Of a stretch of DNA of 64,000 nt, positions 25,599-33,591 are shown piece by piece (position 1 is the first letter of the stretch; each line of letters begins with the position of its first letter). The stretch is taken from contig NZ_OCMZ01000001.1 in NCBI RefSeq assembly GCF_900215485.1, positions 62,001-126,000 on the forward strand, read 5' to 3'. The position numbers and the translations under genes are program-made. The stretch is from Nitrosovibrio sp. Nv4 (lineage in GTDB: Bacteria > Pseudomonadota > Gammaproteobacteria > Burkholderiales > Nitrosomonadaceae). A model generated the notes under the pieces. It had not been told where the DNA came from, did no database searches, and saw nothing but the letters and a program-made list of their open reading frames with translations.

Positions 25599-26297
25599 TT
25601 TTTGCACCCGTCGGTTGTTTATGACGGTGCTATGAGACAACGGAACCAGAATCCAGAATAGCTGTAAAATCTTACAGGACCAAATGGACTATATCGGCTT
25701 AAATCCTTGCCTGGAGCGGCTTTCACGTGTCAGCACAAGGTCCTGTCAACCAGCGTTTTTCCGATTAATTCCTGCTGGAAACCTAATGCAGATGAAGTAT
25801 TTTTTGCGTGCTCTTATTACACTTGCACATTTAGCCTTCCGCTCGGGGGAATATATAAACATCATATTGGAAGATTGAAGGCAACGGTCAAGACAAGCCC
25901 AAGAGGACATGTCTGGCGCAAGCGTATTGATCGCTGGTAGAAACCTTTTTCGCACCGGACGGTGAACGGGACGGTGCGCTTAAAAGATGTTCTCTAATCC
26001 ACGAGAAAATACGCTGGACGCCACCATCCGGGCTTTGATCCGGAATAATTCAAGCCGAACCAACGGTGGCCTTGCCAGTATGAGGTTTGCAAGTGCTTGC
26101 CGATCGATGGAGCTTATGGAGGTTTCGGGTCCATTTCAGGCAAATGAACCACTTTCGGCAGGGGGCGGAAGCGGATAGTGCGGTGCGACGGCGCGCCGCT
26201 ATGCCAGGAAGGACGCGCCCGTGGCTCGGTCAGCCTCAGGCATGGGGACGGGGAGTCACCAATGCAACTTCCCGTCCGACATCGTCAAAATCGATTT
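25599..26297. other. Intergenic region between luxI and the TonB-dependent receptor
   Basis: No gene supported on either strand. It contains the lux box at 25662-25677 and a hairpin, CGCACCG (25951-25957) with CGGTGCG (25972-25978), that may end transcription of the receptor gene but has no T tract on that strand. Confidence 0.5.
25662..25677 (-). promoter_or_regulatory. lux-box-like operator upstream of luxI
   Basis: CTGTAAAATCTTACAG has exact CTGTAA and TTACAG arms around a four-base centre, matching the core of the known lux box (CTGTA...TACAG). Its centre is about 72 bases before the ATG at 25598, which leaves room for a promoter at the usual -42 spacing and a leader of about 30 bases. 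A TTG start at 25640 would lie upstream of such a transcript start. Confidence 0.75.
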
Positions 26298-28478
26298 TTA
26301 ATTGAAATTGAAGCGGATAGAACCGAACGCGCTAAGTGGATTACCGGGCAATGCACCGGCAAATGTAGGATTGGTGAAATAGGTTTTATCCGTCAGGTTT
26401 TTTATGTTGACGGCGAGATCGACCTTTTTGATGCGATAGGAAACAGCAGCGTCGAGCACGACATAAGAGGGCACCTTGAGAAGGTTCAGGCTGTCGGCAT
26501 AGGCATCTCCCTTGTATGTAACCCCAAAACCAAACATCAAACCCCGCGCAAGGCCGCTTTGTATCTGGTAGGTGGACCACAAGTGGCCCATGTGGGTGGC
26601 AACCCCGGTTGGCCGGTTTCCGAAAACGCTTCCTGTAACCCCAAGCACAGAATTGCTGACGACGTTACCTGCTCGCGTTTCGGGATCCATCCATACCCCG
26701 TTGCCTATAATGCTCAAGCCGTTAACCGGACGCACGCCGAGCGACACTTCTACCCCGCGCGTTCGATCTTTTCCGTCCTGAGTTGCTATACCGCCGGAAC
26801 CCGGCAGGATGACAAAATAATTGTTGCGGCTGGTTTGAAACAAAGCCACGTTCAAGTCGGCTTTGCCATCCAGAAACATGGTTTTTGCACCCACTTCTAT
26901 CTGATCCGAGGTTTCAGGCGCCGTGGATAGCGCTTGGGATTCGGTTGCAAGATTGATGAAGGCGCCGGTGCTATAGCCGGCGTAAAAGGCCAAATTTTTA
27001 GTGGGCTGGTAGACACCGCCTGTGGAATAGGTCGTCAGGGATTTCGTCTGCACTATTTCCCGATATCCATAATTGCCGGAAACGAGTTGAAAACCCTTGT
27101 CGCTGTACTGCACGAGGTCGTTTCGGATACCGAGGCGGAGCTTGAACTGGTCAGTCAAATCGATCTGATCCTGGGCATAAAACGACGTTTGATCACTGTT
27201 GATTCGGCGGTCAAAAGTTTGGGTGCGGCTGACGGCATCATTCAGTGAAGTTTCGAGCACCGGGTTAAAGATGTTTATGGGGGATAGGGCGTAGGTAGCG
27301 CGAACAAGATCAATAGCTGTATTTTTGTATTCGAAGCCGCCCAAAAATGTGTGTTTCACCGGACCGGTGGCTGTTTTCCATATAAACTCATTTTGCAATA
27401 TGGTGTAACCGGCATTATCGAACTGCTGATATGCGGTACGTCCTGTACTTATCCCCGAAATGTTACCCTGATTGCCTCCTGCATTCCGCAACAGCTCCAG
27501 CGTCCGCGCATCGTAGACAAATGCCGTACGCATGGTTAACGCATCCGATATTGCCCAGTTATGAGTCAGACCGAGACGATTGATCGTATGATCGGTTTTG
27601 TTAAACGCACTGTAATAGCGGGTCTCGCGGGAAACGTTCGCTATATTGGAATTGATATCGAAAAGTATGCCGTAATTATCCGGCTTGATTTTGATCTCCC
27701 GATGGTCGAAGTCAACCAGGAGTGTTTTATCAGGTGCAATACGCCAGATGAAGCTGGGGGAAGCCTCGACAATATTGCGCTCCAGCCCCCGGAAACCATC
27801 GGTATGCTCCATATTGGCAATCAGGCGACCTGCAACGTTCGGTATATAAGGGATCGCGCCGGTCACGTCCACATACCCGTTGCGCGTCCCGAAACTGCCC
27901 AACATGGTGCCTGCGGACAAGCCAAAATCGTTTCGCGGCTTCATTGTGATCATGTTGATACTGCCGCCGGGTCCGGCCACGCCAAACAGTGCCGAGCCAG
28001 GACCTTTTAATACTTCGATACGATCAACATCGTACATGGTGCGGAAATAGTTGTTTTGGTGGCTCCCATCGGGAATATTGTCGCGCAAAAAGCTCAGTGA
28101 TAATCCGCGCGAAGTGAAAGCGTTCGCGAACCCATAGCCCCCGCCCATGTGAGGTTGAACACTGCTGACGTTGCGCATGGCGTCGTTCATTTCGATTACA
28201 CCCTGCTCTTTCAGTACGGCGGCCGGCACGACGGCAATGCTGGCGGGGATATCGCGCGATGGCGTGTCTGTCTTGCTGCCTGTCGTCGCCACATCCTCGA
28301 TTGTGCCGGGACGGACCCGGCCAGTCGTAATCTTGATTTCCGGCAATGCGGCGCCTCTTCCCGCTGCGGCAGCACTATCCTGGGCTACGGCATCCAGCGG
28401 CGTTAATATCCATGCTCCAAATATGGGTATTAGACCCATACGAGCGTATCTCAATCTGAATCCTGACAAATGTTTCAT
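26298..28478 (-). CDS. TonB-dependent siderophore receptor
   Basis: A 726-residue outer-membrane receptor. Signal peptide, then a plug domain with DIPASIAVVPAAVLKEQG, FTSRGLSLSFLRDNIPDG, and VDRIEVLKGPGSALFGVAGPGGSIN, which are hallmarks of siderophore receptors. A 22-strand barrel follows, ending in the aromatic C terminus FGSIRFNFN needed for barrel insertion. The length is usual. It should import a ferric siderophore using TonB energy; the ligand is unknown and no siderophore synthesis gene is present. It is the last gene of the iron block. A Fur-box-like sequence lies about 165 bases upstream at the end of the preceding gene. Confidence 0.95.
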   Translation of the reverse strand: MKHLSGFRLRYARMGLIPIFGAWILTPLDAVAQDSAAAAGRGAALPEIKITTGRVRPGTIEDVATTGSKTDTPSRDIPASIAVVPAAVLKEQGVIEMNDAMRNVSSVQPHMGGGYGFANAFTSRGLSLSFLRDNIPDGSHQNNYFRTMYDVDRIEVLKGPGSALFGVAGPGGSINMITMKPRNDFGLSAGTMLGSFGTRNGYVDVTGAIPYIPNVAGRLIANMEHTDGFRGLERNIVEASPSFIWRIAPDKTLLVDFDHREIKIKPDNYGILFDINSNIANVSRETRYYSAFNKTDHTINRLGLTHNWAISDALTMRTAFVYDARTLELLRNAGGNQGNISGISTGRTAYQQFDNAGYTILQNEFIWKTATGPVKHTFLGGFEYKNTAIDLVRATYALSPINIFNPVLETSLNDAVSRTQTFDRRINSDQTSFYAQDQIDLTDQFKLRLGIRNDLVQYSDKGFQLVSGNYGYREIVQTKSLTTYSTGGVYQPTKNLAFYAGYSTGAFINLATESQALSTAPETSDQIEVGAKTMFLDGKADLNVALFQTSRNNYFVILPGSGGIATQDGKDRTRGVEVSLGVRPVNGLSIIGNGVWMDPETRAGNVVSNSVLGVTGSVFGNRPTGVATHMGHLWSTYQIQSGLARGLMFGFGVTYKGDAYADSLNLLKVPSYVVLDAAVSYRIKKVDLAVNIKNLTDKTYFTNPTFAGALPGNPLSAFGSIRFNFN

Positions 28479-28638
28479 TGAAAAAAGCCTCGGTTTTTTT
28501 TAATTGTTGGCGGGCTAGAAGCGACGAGGCTTTGGCTGGCTGGCTATGAATGTCTTTTCCCGTAGAACAGGGCGGAAGAGTGTAATTTACATGGTGTCGT
28601 TCTGCCTCAATTTTCGATCCTGCGATAAACCGGAGACG

Positions 28639-28661
28639 GATAACATTACGATAACGATAGG
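28639..28661 (-). promoter_or_regulatory. Fur-box-like sequence upstream of the siderophore receptor
   Basis: On the plus strand GATAACATTACGATAACGAT reads as GATAAC, ATTAC, GATAAC, GAT: hexamer repeats as in Fur sites (GATAAT). It overlaps the last codons of the PepSY membrane protein. The distance to the receptor start is about 165 bases, rather long, so the call is tentative. Confidence 0.4.
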
Positions 28662-29425
28662 GTTGTGAACATAAGAACCACGGCAGCAGTGAGGGTAGTG
28701 CCAACCAATCCTGCTGCCAGAAGCCGAGTGCCGTGCAGACGGCTCCACAGCAATGTGCCGGTTATTGCGAGCACCAGCAGGCCTCCGGCCAATGTGTCAG
28801 TGAGCAATATCCATACATTGGACATCCCGCTGCCCTTGTGGAAGTTGGCCAGAGTCGCCCAGGCGTTGGCCTCCTTTTTCTCGACATGTGCATCTGTATC
28901 GCCCTGCCAGTATTCCGCGTTCAGGCTGAGATCGGGAGCGGTGAGCGTAATACGCCAGTTTTCCGGCTGTATCACCTGGCCACCACCCCACGGGACCGGC
29001 CCGCCGGGTTTTTTCTGAATGCGGGATTTGGCATGGGGCAGTTTGAATTTCACGCGCAGCCATGCTTCCAATGCCTCGGGCGACTGGAGGCTGCCGATTG
29101 GCGGAGCGAGCGTATGGCGAGTTTCATGCTGTGCCGCGAGGGGAATTTTCATCTCGCTGCGGTGGTTAAGCAAAATGCCGGATGTGCCAAACAGCAAACC
29201 CAGCGCCGCTCCCCATAACCCCATCCAGGCGTGCGTACGGCGCAGCCAGACAAGAAAACGGCCGCGCTTCATCCCATGCGACAAGAACAGGTAACCGCGC
29301 GGTTCTGAAACAGGACGTGTCAGGGGGGGATGGGGCATGCTTTGCACAGTTGGTGCAGCTAGCGCAGGTCCCGTAGTTCCCGCAGTTTCCGCAGTTCCTT
29401 GTACACCGGATTGCAGAGTGCTCAT
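28646..29425 (-). CDS. PepSY-associated inner-membrane protein
   Basis: A 259-residue membrane protein. After a Pro/Thr/Ala-rich front come a basic stretch and the first membrane helix (MGLWGAALGLLFGTSGILLNHR), the typical start of PepSY-TM proteins. A periplasmic region of about 100 residues holds the PepSY-like part (LTAPDLSLNAEYWQGD). Two more helices follow (WILLTDTLAGGLLVLAITGTLL; LAAGLVGTTLTAAVVLMFT). These proteins often stand beside TonB-dependent receptors and some act as ferric-siderophore reductases. The start overlaps the stop of the DUF4198 gene by four bases, and the receptor follows. Confidence 0.88.
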   Translation of the reverse strand: MSTLQSGVQGTAETAGTTGPALAAPTVQSMPHPPLTRPVSEPRGYLFLSHGMKRGRFLVWLRRTHAWMGLWGAALGLLFGTSGILLNHRSEMKIPLAAQHETRHTLAPPIGSLQSPEALEAWLRVKFKLPHAKSRIQKKPGGPVPWGGGQVIQPENWRITLTAPDLSLNAEYWQGDTDAHVEKKEANAWATLANFHKGSGMSNVWILLTDTLAGGLLVLAITGTLLWSRLHGTRLLAAGLVGTTLTAAVVLMFTTLSLS

Positions 29426-30084
29426 TTATAGAGGCTAAGCGTAGCCTTATGGCTTTCGACAGCGTATGCCTTGCCGTCGAATTCCCCCGGCTTGTTCATC
29501 TCGTATTTCGCTTCGACCACATAGAGGCCCGGCTCCAGAAGCGTAAACGTTGCCTCCCCTTTCTCGTCCGTACGCAGATGCTTCTCCCAACCGTTTGGTG
29601 CGATAACAACAATCTCAGCCTTGGGCACGGGTTTGCCCATGAAGGTCAACCGCAGCAGGTTGCCGGTATCCTGGATATCGAGCGGCAAACTGCCGCCTTT
29701 GCCCAGGCGTGCATAGAGAAACCGTCTGTACGTAGGAGAAGGGATTTCGCCCTGCGGCTCGCGTATGGATTGCTTGAGCGCCTGCACCAATACTGTAGCA
29801 CCTGCGGTACTGGCCCCTTGAGGTATCGAAAAGTAATTGGACTCGCGGCTTGCTTCGACCAGTTTTTCGACCCCGTTCTTATCGATCAAGGCTACCCTCG
29901 GATCAATGATGCTATCGAGCCGACCGGGTGAGGTTTCACGCAAATTCTCGGGATATTCGCCGAAATAAAGCTTGGTGGCGGCATTGTCACCTTCCAGCCA
30001 CAATGCATGGGCTGCCACGTTGAAGCTAAGCAAGGCGCCGACAATAGCCGCACTGCAAACAGGGATAATTTGGCTGAGTTTCAT
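29422..30084 (-). CDS. DUF4198-like periplasmic protein
   Basis: A 220-residue exported protein with signal peptide (MKLSQIIPVCSAAIVGALLSFNVAAHA). The mature start HALWLEGD, with its early His, and the later beta-sandwich segment (APNGWEKHLRTDEKGEATFTLLEPGLYVVEAKYE) match the DUF4198/NikM-like periplasmic family, thought to help metal uptake. It overlaps the PepSY gene by four bases and the siderophore receptor follows, a common trio in proteobacterial iron loci. The metal is not shown by the sequence. Confidence 0.85.
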   Translation of the reverse strand: MKLSQIIPVCSAAIVGALLSFNVAAHALWLEGDNAATKLYFGEYPENLRETSPGRLDSIIDPRVALIDKNGVEKLVEASRESNYFSIPQGASTAGATVLVQALKQSIREPQGEIPSPTYRRFLYARLGKGGSLPLDIQDTGNLLRLTFMGKPVPKAEIVVIAPNGWEKHLRTDEKGEATFTLLEPGLYVVEAKYEMNKPGEFDGKAYAVESHKATLSLYK

Positions 30085-30180
30085 TAAGCTTTTTTCCTTT
30101 TTAATTGTTTAAATAGAAACGGGGGTTACTCGAAATGGATTACTCGAAGTGGGTTACTTTGAGTGCTTGCATCCAGTTGT

Positions 30181-31173
30181 TCATGGCAGGACTCGCCAGC
30201 GGGTGGACATCCCGGCCATCATGTGGTCATCGACGTGACAGTGGAGCAGCCAGTTGCCCGCCGACCGCGGGACCATGTCCACCGATGTCATGCTGGCGGG
30301 TAAAACTTCAACAACATCTGTCCGGCGTCCGTGATCGAGTACGGTCTGCGCATGCCAGTGCACGGTATGATTGTCGGTTTCGTTGCCCAGCGCGACGACA
30401 TGCCAGCGGACGCGCTTCCCGAGGGTGGTTTCATAGCCTTGCAGATTGCCGAAAATACGGCCGTTGATTGTGTGCTTCATCCCGCTTTCTTCCCCGCCCT
30501 CTTCATTAAAAATCATGAAAAGAGTGGTAAGTTCCTGGTCAACGTCGCGCGGCGCGGGATCGGATGCTGAACGCGCCATGTCCTGCCGTGTGATGACAAT
30601 GGTGCCGACCAGGCCAAGATTCGCTTCTTCCTCTTCCCTTACATGCGAGTGGTAAAGCCAGACGATCGACGAAGGATCTGTCGGCCCAGGTCCCGCCGCT
30701 TCGTCGGCTACCCAGGTGTAGGTGAAAGATTTACCGGGAGGTACGCCGGCGCCCGCACCGGAGCCGTCCGCACCCTCGCTGTTTTTGTCGTAAAACATCC
30801 CATGCGGGTGCATGGAAAGAGGCCTGTCCGTTTTATTCAGAAAATGAACCTTGATGGTATCGCCCACGACAGCTCTAATCTGGGGGCCCAGAATTCCCAT
30901 CCATTGCGGATGTGGCGTCGGCTTGGTATAACTCCCGTCCGTGTAACCTATATAACGATATTTAGGGTACGTGAGCGTTGTTCCCCAGACCCCGAGCCCG
31001 TGATCGGGCTTGATCAGGTTTTTTCCCGAAGGCGCGTAGTTCCAGAGGGTTTTTTCCGCCGCTATCCAGTATTCCCTTACCGCCGCTTGCGCCGCCTGTA
31101 CTGGAAACCACATCCAGCACGCTATGACCAACGCTATCTGTGCAGTAATTCTGGCTGCATTACCGGAATTCAT
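30181..31173 (-). CDS. Two-domain multicopper oxidase
   Basis: A 330-residue exported oxidase. ATG at 31173 has GGAGA five bases upstream; a longer frame starts at 31260. A signal peptide (residues 1-31) sends it to the periplasm. The trinuclear copper ligands are visible: H122/H124 in HPHG, H175/H177 in YHSH, H272/H274 in HTVHWH, H311/H313 in HCH. Type-1 copper ligands C312, H317 and M322 are only in the second domain (HCHVDDHMMAGM); domain one has no Cys there. This is a two-domain laccase-like enzyme with type-1 copper in domain two, probably active as a trimer. Substrate unknown: ferrous iron, copper(I), phenols or nitrogen compounds are all possible. A Fur-like box precedes it. Confidence 0.93.
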   Translation of the reverse strand: MNSGNAARITAQIALVIACWMWFPVQAAQAAVREYWIAAEKTLWNYAPSGKNLIKPDHGLGVWGTTLTYPKYRYIGYTDGSYTKPTPHPQWMGILGPQIRAVVGDTIKVHFLNKTDRPLSMHPHGMFYDKNSEGADGSGAGAGVPPGKSFTYTWVADEAAGPGPTDPSSIVWLYHSHVREEEEANLGLVGTIVITRQDMARSASDPAPRDVDQELTTLFMIFNEEGGEESGMKHTINGRIFGNLQGYETTLGKRVRWHVVALGNETDNHTVHWHAQTVLDHGRRTDVVEVLPASMTSVDMVPRSAGNWLLHCHVDDHMMAGMSTRWRVLP

Positions 31174-31186
31174 TTTTTCTCCATAT

Positions 31187-31203
31187 CTCATTATCGTTAT
31201 CGC
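31187..31203 (-). promoter_or_regulatory. Fur-box-like sequence before the multicopper oxidase
   Basis: On the minus strand it reads GCGATAACGATAATGAG, two adjacent GATAAY hexamers as in Fur sites. It lies 14-30 bases before the ATG at 31173, where a repressor would block transcription or the leader. Confidence 0.5.
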
Positions 31204-31274
31204 AAAGTTATTATATTTACAGAGTGGGCGAAGCGAAGCGCAACTCATCGTCTCCTGCAAGATAACTGCTTATC

Positions 31275-32258
31275 TCAGGGGGTGGCCATAGAAAGTTTGC
31301 CGTGCCCTGGGGGTGAAGCGGCTAATGCAGACAATGTGGCAACCCCCTTGCAAAAAGTGGGCAGGCCGGAACGGTCGAGCAATACGCAGGGCTTGCCCGA
31401 CCGTTTACAGTAGCGCTTTACAGTAAAATAAGTGTAGTGGTTTACGCAATCGACTGGACAAACCACCATATCGGCATGGGCCAGCAGTGCGGGAAGATGA
31501 TCAGCGCCATTTCGCGGGCTGCGATAGATGAGTAAATTACCGCCGGAAGTCTCCACGACCCGGCGGTATGCGGGATACAGCGCGGCGCGCCCGCCTACGC
31601 ACAGCACGCAACGTCCGGCGAGATCAAAGCCTTGACACGCCCCTGCTTGTGTCTCATCGCAGGTGTTGCGATACTGTCCGGACTCTGCGGTGTGAGCTGT
31701 GTCAGCCGGGGCAGAGACCTTGACCAGTGGAATCCAATCCGTTTCGCCTGTTGCGGGGGTGGGAGGTACAAGGCGAGCTTTGGCATCGGCTAATTCGCGC
31801 TCAAGTAAATCAATACGCTCGAGCAGCGCTTGCTGATTGTTGGCTGATTTCAATTCGGCAATGCGAGATTCGCTTTTCCCGAGGCGGGCTGTCCTGGTCA
31901 GCCCCGCGCGCCCTATGAAGGGAGCCTTCATGTCGGTCCCGAAAAACCGTTTAATGAGGCCGCCTAACTTCTTTTCCAGCAGTGCCTGTATGCGGCTGGC
32001 GAAAGAGTTATTGAGGGTGTGGGAACTGGGGGAACCGGGGGAACTGTGAGCATTATCGGGCTGATTGCGCCCCGCCCCGCTAATCGCGTCTCGTCCCAGG
32101 GTGTATAGCAGATAAGCGGATATGGCATCTACACCACGAAGACAAGCGCGCAGCATAACGTCGGGGCGAGGTGCTTCTGCAATCGGAAAAGAGGCTGCGG
32201 CGCCTGCGGCTGCGGAGGCCGCGACGTTCGCTGAGGTCGTTGTGTCAAGCTGTTCCAC
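31275..32258 (-). CDS. DUF2325 domain protein
   Basis: About 327 residues, starting at a GTG at 32258 with CGGAG eight bases upstream. The open frame runs further up through the bacterioferritin gene in another frame, so that part is a shadow. The front is Ala/Ser-rich, then a short coiled coil (residues about 160-190, IAELKSANNQQALLERIDLLERE). The last 100 residues are a DUF2325 domain: GRCVLCVGGRAALYPAYRRVVE, HADMVVCPVDCVNHYTYFTVKRYCKRSGKPCVLLDRSG. The several Cys suggest metal or redox chemistry. It sits between bacterioferritin and multicopper oxidase genes, which suggests a role in iron regulation, but this is inference. Confidence 0.8.
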   Translation of the reverse strand: MEQLDTTTSANVAASAAAGAAASFPIAEAPRPDVMLRACLRGVDAISAYLLYTLGRDAISGAGRNQPDNAHSSPGSPSSHTLNNSFASRIQALLEKKLGGLIKRFFGTDMKAPFIGRAGLTRTARLGKSESRIAELKSANNQQALLERIDLLERELADAKARLVPPTPATGETDWIPLVKVSAPADTAHTAESGQYRNTCDETQAGACQGFDLAGRCVLCVGGRAALYPAYRRVVETSGGNLLIYRSPRNGADHLPALLAHADMVVCPVDCVNHYTYFTVKRYCKRSGKPCVLLDRSGLPTFCKGVATLSALAASPPGHGKLSMATP

Positions 32259-32364
32259 AGCCCATACTCCGAAGCAAGGCAGAAAAAAAAGCTGGCTTGC
32301 CCTGGCATGGGCTGGCTGGCTAAAAAGCCGCTGGATGAGGAGCAACCAGCGGCAACGGATATTT

Positions 32365-32829
32365 TTACATCTGGCTTTGCAGCCAGTTTTGAATACCGAC
32401 CTTCTGCATGACGTCCAGCTGCGTTTCCAGCCAGTCAATATGTTCTTCGGTATCCTCCAGAATTTCCTTGAAAAGCTCTCGCGACACGTAATCCTTGGCT
32501 GCTTCACAGGCGGCAATACCGCTGAGCAAAGTCTCGCGTGAAACCATTTCGAGCTTGAGGTCGCAATCAACGCACTCTTCAGCCTTTTCACCAATCAGGA
32601 GCTTGCCGAGTTCTTGCAGGTTGGGCAATCCTTCCAAAAAAAGGATACGCTCTATCAGTGCATCGGCATGCTTCATTTCCTCTATGGACTCTTCGTATTC
32701 TTTCTTGCCCAGGCTGCTGAACCCCCAGTTTTTATACATGCGGGCGTGAAGAAAATATTGATTGATGGCCGTCAATTCATGTTGTAACTGCCGGTTTAAC
32801 CATTGGATGATGTCTGCGCTGCTTTTCAT
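32365..32829 (-). CDS. bfr: Bacterioferritin
   Basis: A 154-residue bacterioferritin. Compared with the E. coli protein by eye, ferroxidase ligands E18, E51, H54, E94 and H130 and the heme ligand M52 (EMKHAD) are present. Position 127, Glu in E. coli, is Thr here (EDTEEH), though Glu follows at 128 and 129. The protein should form a 24-mer that stores iron, with heme at subunit interfaces. bfd lies directly upstream in the same direction, the usual pair, so iron release through Bfd is expected. The family's length is 155-160. Confidence 0.95.
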   Translation of the reverse strand: MKSSADIIQWLNRQLQHELTAINQYFLHARMYKNWGFSSLGKKEYEESIEEMKHADALIERILFLEGLPNLQELGKLLIGEKAEECVDCDLKLEMVSRETLLSGIAACEAAKDYVSRELFKEILEDTEEHIDWLETQLDVMQKVGIQNWLQSQM

Positions 32830-32871
32830 GTTGTGCCTCCTCAGGCGAGAATCTCGAATAAACGAGTGGGT

Positions 32872-33066
32872 TTATGTGGGATGATGTTGCGTCAAGGTTT
32901 TTTGCATCAGTGCTTTTTCCAGCACCTCCTTGGCGTGACACGCACATATTCCGCATTGCTCGCTCACGCCCAGGCAGGTCTTTAAATCCCGCATTCGATC
33001 GGCGCCCTGGCGGACAGCTTCACGGATTGCGGTATCGGTAACACCTTTGCAGACACAAATATACAT
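32872..33066 (-). CDS. bfd: Bacterioferritin-associated ferredoxin
   Basis: A 64-residue [2Fe-2S] protein: MYICVCKGVTDTAIREAV at the front and TCLGVSEQCGICACHAKEVL later, the Cys spacing of the Fer2_BFD family. It passes electrons to bacterioferritin heme to mobilise stored iron. It lies 42 bases before bfr and after hemP, in what looks like one iron-regulated operon. Expected to rise under iron starvation through Fur. Confidence 0.95.
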   Translation of the reverse strand: MYICVCKGVTDTAIREAVRQGADRMRDLKTCLGVSEQCGICACHAKEVLEKALMQKTLTQHHPT

Positions 33067-33094
33067 GATGAGCGCCCTAAGTCTACTATTTATA

Positions 33095-33280
33095 CTATTT
33101 GGTCAAAATCAACTTACCGTTGCGGGTGCGCCGCAAACGATATTGCTCGCCCTGATGCTGAATAAACACTTCGTCGCCATGCGAAAACAGGGTATCGCTG
33201 TAGATGCGCCTTGTCCGATCCACCATGACGAACTTCTGTTTATCGGCGTTGGTTTCCGGAACTGTGAGTAAATTATCCAT
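33095..33280 (-). CDS. hemP: Hemin uptake protein HemP
   Basis: A 61-residue protein whose C-terminal half (RRIYSDTLFSHGDEVFIQHQGEQYRLRRTRNGKLILTK) is the HemP/HmuP family domain, known as a small activator needed for heme uptake. I chose the ATG at 33280; an in-frame start at 33337 would put the Fur-like box inside the gene. It heads the row hemP, bfd, bfr. No heme receptor is in this window. Confidence 0.9.
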   Translation of the reverse strand: MDNLLTVPETNADKQKFVMVDRTRRIYSDTLFSHGDEVFIQHQGEQYRLRRTRNGKLILTK

Positions 33281-33591
33281 TTGGGTCACTTCCGCAATTA
33301 TTAATGAGAATGATTCGTAATTATATTCAAGTTTCAACGAAAAGCAAGCGTGTACGAAAAAATATTTGTATGGTTACTTTTGGGAGTTGATGAAGTTGAT
33401 GGGCCGATGGGTAGTCGTAGATGAAGCGGCAGGGGAATTGCCTGTCTCAAGAGCTGAACTTTTCCGGTGGCAACCGGAAAGTTAACCGCGAAAGTTAACT
33501 TGAATGGGGTAAAATCTTTTTGTTATGCTGTGTCTGCGGCGGCAGTAATACAGTAATACGCTAGTACAGCCAAATCCTCTATATCCAAGTC
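33281..33591. other. Divergent promoter region between hemP and the polysaccharide exporter
   Basis: It holds the Fur-like box near 33.31 kb and must hold the rightward promoter for the ABC exporter genes. The stretch is AT-rich near both ends. No gene is seen. Confidence 0.6.
33305..33319 (-). promoter_or_regulatory. Fur-box-like sequence before hemP
   Basis: TGAGAATGATTCGTA matches the 7-1-7 Fur site (TGATAAT-N-ATTATCA) at about 10 of 14 positions. It is 25 bases before the hemP ATG at 33280 and inside the longer alternative frame, which supports the shorter start. Confidence 0.55.

Noticed and set aside
25951-25978. Hairpin CGCACCG...CGGTGCG as a Rho-independent terminator
   Set aside because: No T run follows on the strand of the receptor gene; it lies about 320 bases after its stop.
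32259-32594. Upstream extension of the DUF2325 frame across bacterioferritin
   Set aside because: It overlaps bfr in another frame on the same strand and has no family match; bfr is certain there.
33111-33271. Plus-strand frame over hemP
   Set aside because: Shadow of hemP on the other strand without a ribosome site.
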